From positions 1 to 64,000 of the forward strand of contig JAJQZP010000219.1 of the NCBI GenBank assembly GCA_025403435.1: a DNA stretch of 64,000 bases, read 5' to 3'. Within the stretch, counting starts at the first letter, position 1. Every line of letters begins with the position of its first letter. This document shows positions 61,001 through 64,000 of this stretch, one piece after another. The DNA comes from Artocarpus heterophyllus. Its lineage: Eukaryota > Streptophyta > Magnoliopsida > Rosales > Moraceae. Both the position numbers and the translations under genes were made by a program. The notes under the pieces were generated by a model. It saw only the letters and a program-made list of their open reading frames with translations, was not told the origin of the DNA and made no database searches.

Positions 61001-63899
61001 CAAAATTGTCTAAGGTCATTTACTTCTCAACTTAGTATTGGTATTCAAAATTGTTTATGGTATTCAAAATTGTTTAAGGTCATTTAATTCTCAACTTAGT
61101 ATTGGTATAGAATGTAGTCTGAAATAACCTTTTCCATACGCCAAAAAGTAACGAATCCGTAAAAAATGTCAATGGCATAAACTGGTTAGCTATAACCCTG
61201 AAAAATATTTCTTTTTTATCGTAGCTCTGATGTAGCAGAACAAAGCGGGGAGGCCACACGGTCTATCTCTGGTCCGATAGTTGGAAGGTATTGCTGGCAT
61301 ACTGATCCCTTAGATCTTTTATTTGTGTTTTACATTATACCTCTCAATCCTATTACTGAAATTATTATTACACCTAATATTTCTATCATATAATGGTTGT
61401 ATAACCAAACTGCAGGAAAAACTATGGGAATATCGAGCTACCTATGGAGAGACAACTTATGCCCCGTGCCCTTCCGAGTGCTAATGGTCCTACTGACTGG
61501 AATGAAGCTTTGGATATTATTTCCTTTGGTTCTCCTGAGCAGGTGTTTTCTTGTTCTGTTTGCTCTTTTGTTTCTTTATTTTGTTCTTGCTTTCTCTTTT
61601 TTCTCATTTTTTTCCACCCAGGGGACAGTGGCATGTCTTGCTTGAAACTTAAAAAACTTTTGGAAGTTACCTTGGGAACTTATGTAGCACATTCTTTTGG
61701 CTTGTCCAGCCCTAGCCCTTATTTTTTCAAGGTCTTTTATGGTTAATATGGGATAGAAGTTTCTATAATGCCATCTGTTATTGTTGTAGAAGCTTCATTT
61801 ACCTGTCCTAGGGCTAGTGAGGGTGTGTGGTTCTCGCCTTTTATTTTGGTTCACATTGAACAAGTTTAATGACGAGTACGAGATGAGCTTATTATATGCC
61901 TTTTTTGCAGTCTGTTGAAGGAATGAAAGTTGTGTGTCATGAGCTGGCACAAGCCACTAGCGATCCAGAAGGCAGTGCAATGGACGAGCTTGTTAAGGAT
62001 GCAGATAGGCTCGTTTCATGCTTGGCAAATAAGGCAACTTCCTCGCTCCATTTCTTTCCATAAATAAAATATTGAATACCTTGGTGTAGAAACTAGCATT
62101 CTTGGAAATTCACCTAGTTTTTTCCCCTTAAAACAGGTAGCCAAGACTTTTGACTTCAGTTTGACAGGAGCATCATCTAGATCTTGTAAATATGTTCTGA
62201 ACACCCTCATGCAGGTAAAATTTCTCTGCCAATTTCCTGTGCGAAGTTTGATATAATATGCTCAAGTTATCTAAACCTATAACGCCAGTGGCATGCTCTA
62301 TTTCTTTTTATTGGATTCTCGTCTTTTTCAATAACAAAGCCTCCAACCAGATTTAAAATTGGTATAAGCTGCTAATTTTCTTATTTGATCTACTTTTCTA
62401 CAGACATTTCAGAGCAAGAGACTAGCTTATGCTGTGAAGGAGAGTACTCTTGACAGTCTAATAACTGAGCTTCTTCTGTGGCTTCTGGACGAGAGAGTTC
62501 CGCATATGGATGATGGCAGCCAGCTTCTAAAAGCTTTGAATGTCTTGATGCTAAAGATTCTGGTTAACACTTACTTGTACTTTCATTTTGTTTTTTCTCT
62601 CTTTTCTTTGGCCCTTATTCCTCTCTGCAGTAATTTTAGTCATCCACTACTTTATTTTTGACTAGTTATTCTACGTACAGGATAATGCAGATCGAACTTC
62701 GTCCTTCGTTGTTCTCATTAATCTCTTATGTCCATTAGATCCCTCAAGGTGGCCATCACCTGCATCAAACGAGACATTTGCTGCCAGAAATCAGAAGTTC
62801 TCTGATCTGGTTGTTAAATGTCTTATTAAACTTACAAAGGTAACTTCTCTTCCCCTTTCTTTTCTCAGGAAGTATCTCAAGTCCATGGTCGTGGAACGGA
62901 GGAGAATTTTTTGATGCAGATATACGATTAACGGCTTTGACAGCTCTTCAAGTTGGATGGGAATATTCATAATAATATCACTGCACCACTTACTTTATCA
63001 CTTAAATATTCAAAGTTCAGTTGCTGAATGATAGATACAAGTGTCTTAAATGAGACTGACTTCACAAATATGCAGAAATGCTTAAGGCAATTGCTGAAAT
63101 TGTTAGAGCTTCTTAGTTTTTGTGTTGTCTTATTATTGGCTCTGAGAATCAGATCAATAAAGTTGTGGAAATATATTTTCTGTTCAACTTAAAAGAAACC
63201 ATGATCAGATTACATTGAGCGTAGACCTTTGTCCTTTATTTAGTTCAATCTTCGTTGTTTGACGACTTGGCTTTTTTTGCGGATTAGGTTCTTCAAAGCA
63301 CTATTTATGATGTTGATCTGGACCGCATCCTGCAAAGCATCCATTTGTATCTGCAGGACTTGGGGATGGAAGAAATCAGGAGACGGTATGTCTCTTTTTT
63401 TTTCACATGGACTCACATGCAATCTATTACGTCCTTGGCGATGCTTGTAATAGTTGTAGTTAGTTCTTTCTTTTATCCTTACATGTAGTTTTTTTTTTCT
63501 CCTGCCACGTGTGACATGAATCCAGTGCTGGTGCTGATGACAAACCATTGCGAATGGTGAAAACTGTTCTACATGAACTTGTGAAGCTTCGTGGAGCTGC
63601 GATTAAAGGTCACCTTTCCATGGTTCCTATTGACATGAAACCTCAGCCAATTATTCTTGCCTACATTGATCTTAATCTAGAGGTAGGAAATTTGTGAAGC
63701 TTAACTTTATTGCTTTTGTTAATTTTGGATTCAGAATATCTTTGCTCAATGTCTTTATAATTTTTCTGCTATAATTTGACAGACTTTAGCTGCGGCAAGG
63801 ATGTTGACAGCAACTGGGCCTGTGGGCCAAACTCATTGGGGTGATTCAGCTGCCAACAATCCCTCATCTGCCACGCATTCTGCTGATGCACAGTTGAAG
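49014..63899 (+). CDS. MOR1: MOR1/GEM1, XMAP215-family microtubule polymerase (3' end outside window)
   Basis: MOR1 adds tubulin at microtubule plus ends and organises cortical arrays, spindle and phragmoplast. Fifty coding exons: 49014-49176, 49279-49384, 49467-49590, 49831-49910, 49997-50174, 50276-50340, 50421-50503, 50733-50818, 50988-51101, 51289-51408, 51744-51846, 52093-52229, 53768-53833, 53936-54053, 54177-54217, 54941-55012, 55108-55215, 55309-55414, 55776-55888, 55994-56081, 56187-56287, 56447-56554, 56663-56768, 56852-56931, 57013-57162, 57284-57359, 57487-57611, 57703-57813, 57886-58035, 58206-58280, 58363-58444, 58518-58633, 58736-58837, 58926-59000, 59095-59190, 59281-59382, 59470-59571, 59749-59931, 60028-60139, 60378-60454, 60561-60640, 61225-61287, 61416-61542, 61911-62033, 62137-62214, 62404-62562, 62681-62839, 63288-63385, 63526-63682, 63783-63899. 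They total 5361 nt, 1787 codons without a stop. The start MSSEEEKLLREAKKLPWEDR and the HEAT/TOG segments (about 1-230, 270-500, 590-810, 850-1080, 1200-1430) match the family; about 190 residues should lie beyond the edge. Introns 11 and 44 use GC donors. Confidence 0.96.
49618..49699. repeat. 41-bp tandem duplication in MOR1 intron 3
   Basis: TTACATATGAATAGTAGCGG and the following GAAGTACATGCTTCTC occur twice in a row with a 41-bp period and essentially no mismatches. Confidence 0.9.
52358..53450. mobile_element. PIF/Harbinger-like non-autonomous element in MOR1 intron 12
   Basis: 1093 bp. It starts CCCTCTGTTTGGTAGGAAGG and ends TTCATGCCAAACAGAGGC; the end's reverse complement GCCTCTGTTTGGCATGAAGG matches the start. 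TTA flanks both sides (52355-52357 and 53451-53453), the 3-bp duplication typical of PIF/Harbinger (Tourist-type) elements. The subterminal parts repeat AAGGAAAG / CTTTCCTT-type words. There is no transposase ORF. It lies within an intron and leaves exons 12 and 13 intact. Confidence 0.8.
54531..54660. other. TIR-like remnant in MOR1 intron 15
   Basis: GGGGCCGTTTGATTCTGTTT resembles the left end of the element at 41796. I could not find a matching right end in the intron, so it may be a truncated copy. Confidence 0.3.
60999..61107. repeat. Local duplication in MOR1 intron 41
   Basis: A 45-bp segment starting TTCAAAATTGTCTAAGGTCA and ending CTTAGTATTGGTA recurs at about 61062-61107 with few changes. 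A partial third start lies between them. Confidence 0.8.
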
Positions 63900-64000
63900 G
63901 TTTAAAATGATCTAGTTTTGCATTGATTAGGCTTCAGTTATGTACTCATCTGTCATTACCGTAGCCTTTGTATTTGTTTATGAATTCCTCTGATGCTTTT

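Noticed and set aside
1..64000. CRISPR arrays, operons, prophage or bacterial defence systems
   Set aside because: Intron-bearing plant genes and plant transposons throughout; no spaced identical repeats of CRISPR type.

Overview
The window is nuclear DNA of a eudicot plant. It has intron-rich genes with GT-AG (and some GC-AG) introns in AT-rich non-coding DNA, plant-specific protein families, and many plant transposons (Ty3/gypsy, LINE, hAT, Harbinger-like). The species cannot be named from the sequence. I found no CRISPR array, operon, tRNA or rRNA.

Layout. 1-6457: gene-poor, AT-rich DNA with a clean non-autonomous hAT element (1234-1829) and a GC-rich, frameshifted coding remnant near 4.0-4.4 kb. 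6458-9657 (minus): SWC2/YL1, a subunit of the SWR1 H2A.Z-loading complex, 11 coding exons, 362 aa. 9.7-11.8 kb: intergenic DNA dense in ACGACA/TGTCGT words. 11809-23724: a nested retrotransposon. An 11.2-kb Tat-type Ty3/gypsy element (11985-23170) sits inside an older solo LTR of its own family. Its gag and pol are decayed, a tandem array lies downstream of pol, and an antisense ORF has two introns that restore frame. 23988-25948 (plus): a 4-exon gene for a probably plastid-targeted membrane protein with a C-terminal zinc ribbon. 26693-37526 (minus): CAND1, 28 coding exons and 1218 aa, intact despite two LINE insertions in its introns. 37.9-48.6 kb: intergenic DNA with a second ACGAC-word cluster, several TIR elements and MITEs, and a possible 4-kb solo LTR. 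49014 to the window end (plus): MOR1/GEM1, the XMAP215-family microtubule polymerase; 50 coding exons giving 1787 codons lie in the window and the C-terminus runs off the right edge.

The exon models of the three recognised genes were built by hand from splice sites and from memory of the conserved proteins. In each, total coding length is a multiple of three, which is a strong internal check. The four genes act in separate housekeeping processes (chromatin remodelling, plastid, cullin-RING ligase exchange, microtubule growth); nothing suggests a shared pathway. CAND1 and MOR1, both large HEAT-repeat proteins, are divergently arranged about 11.5 kb apart.

The least ordinary observations are the nested same-family retrotransposon with its spliced antisense ORF and 3' tandem array, four GC-AG introns (two consecutive in CAND1), palindromic ACGAC words that form two clusters and also lie upstream of genes, and a TIR-bounded element carrying GC-rich ORF-like sequence.
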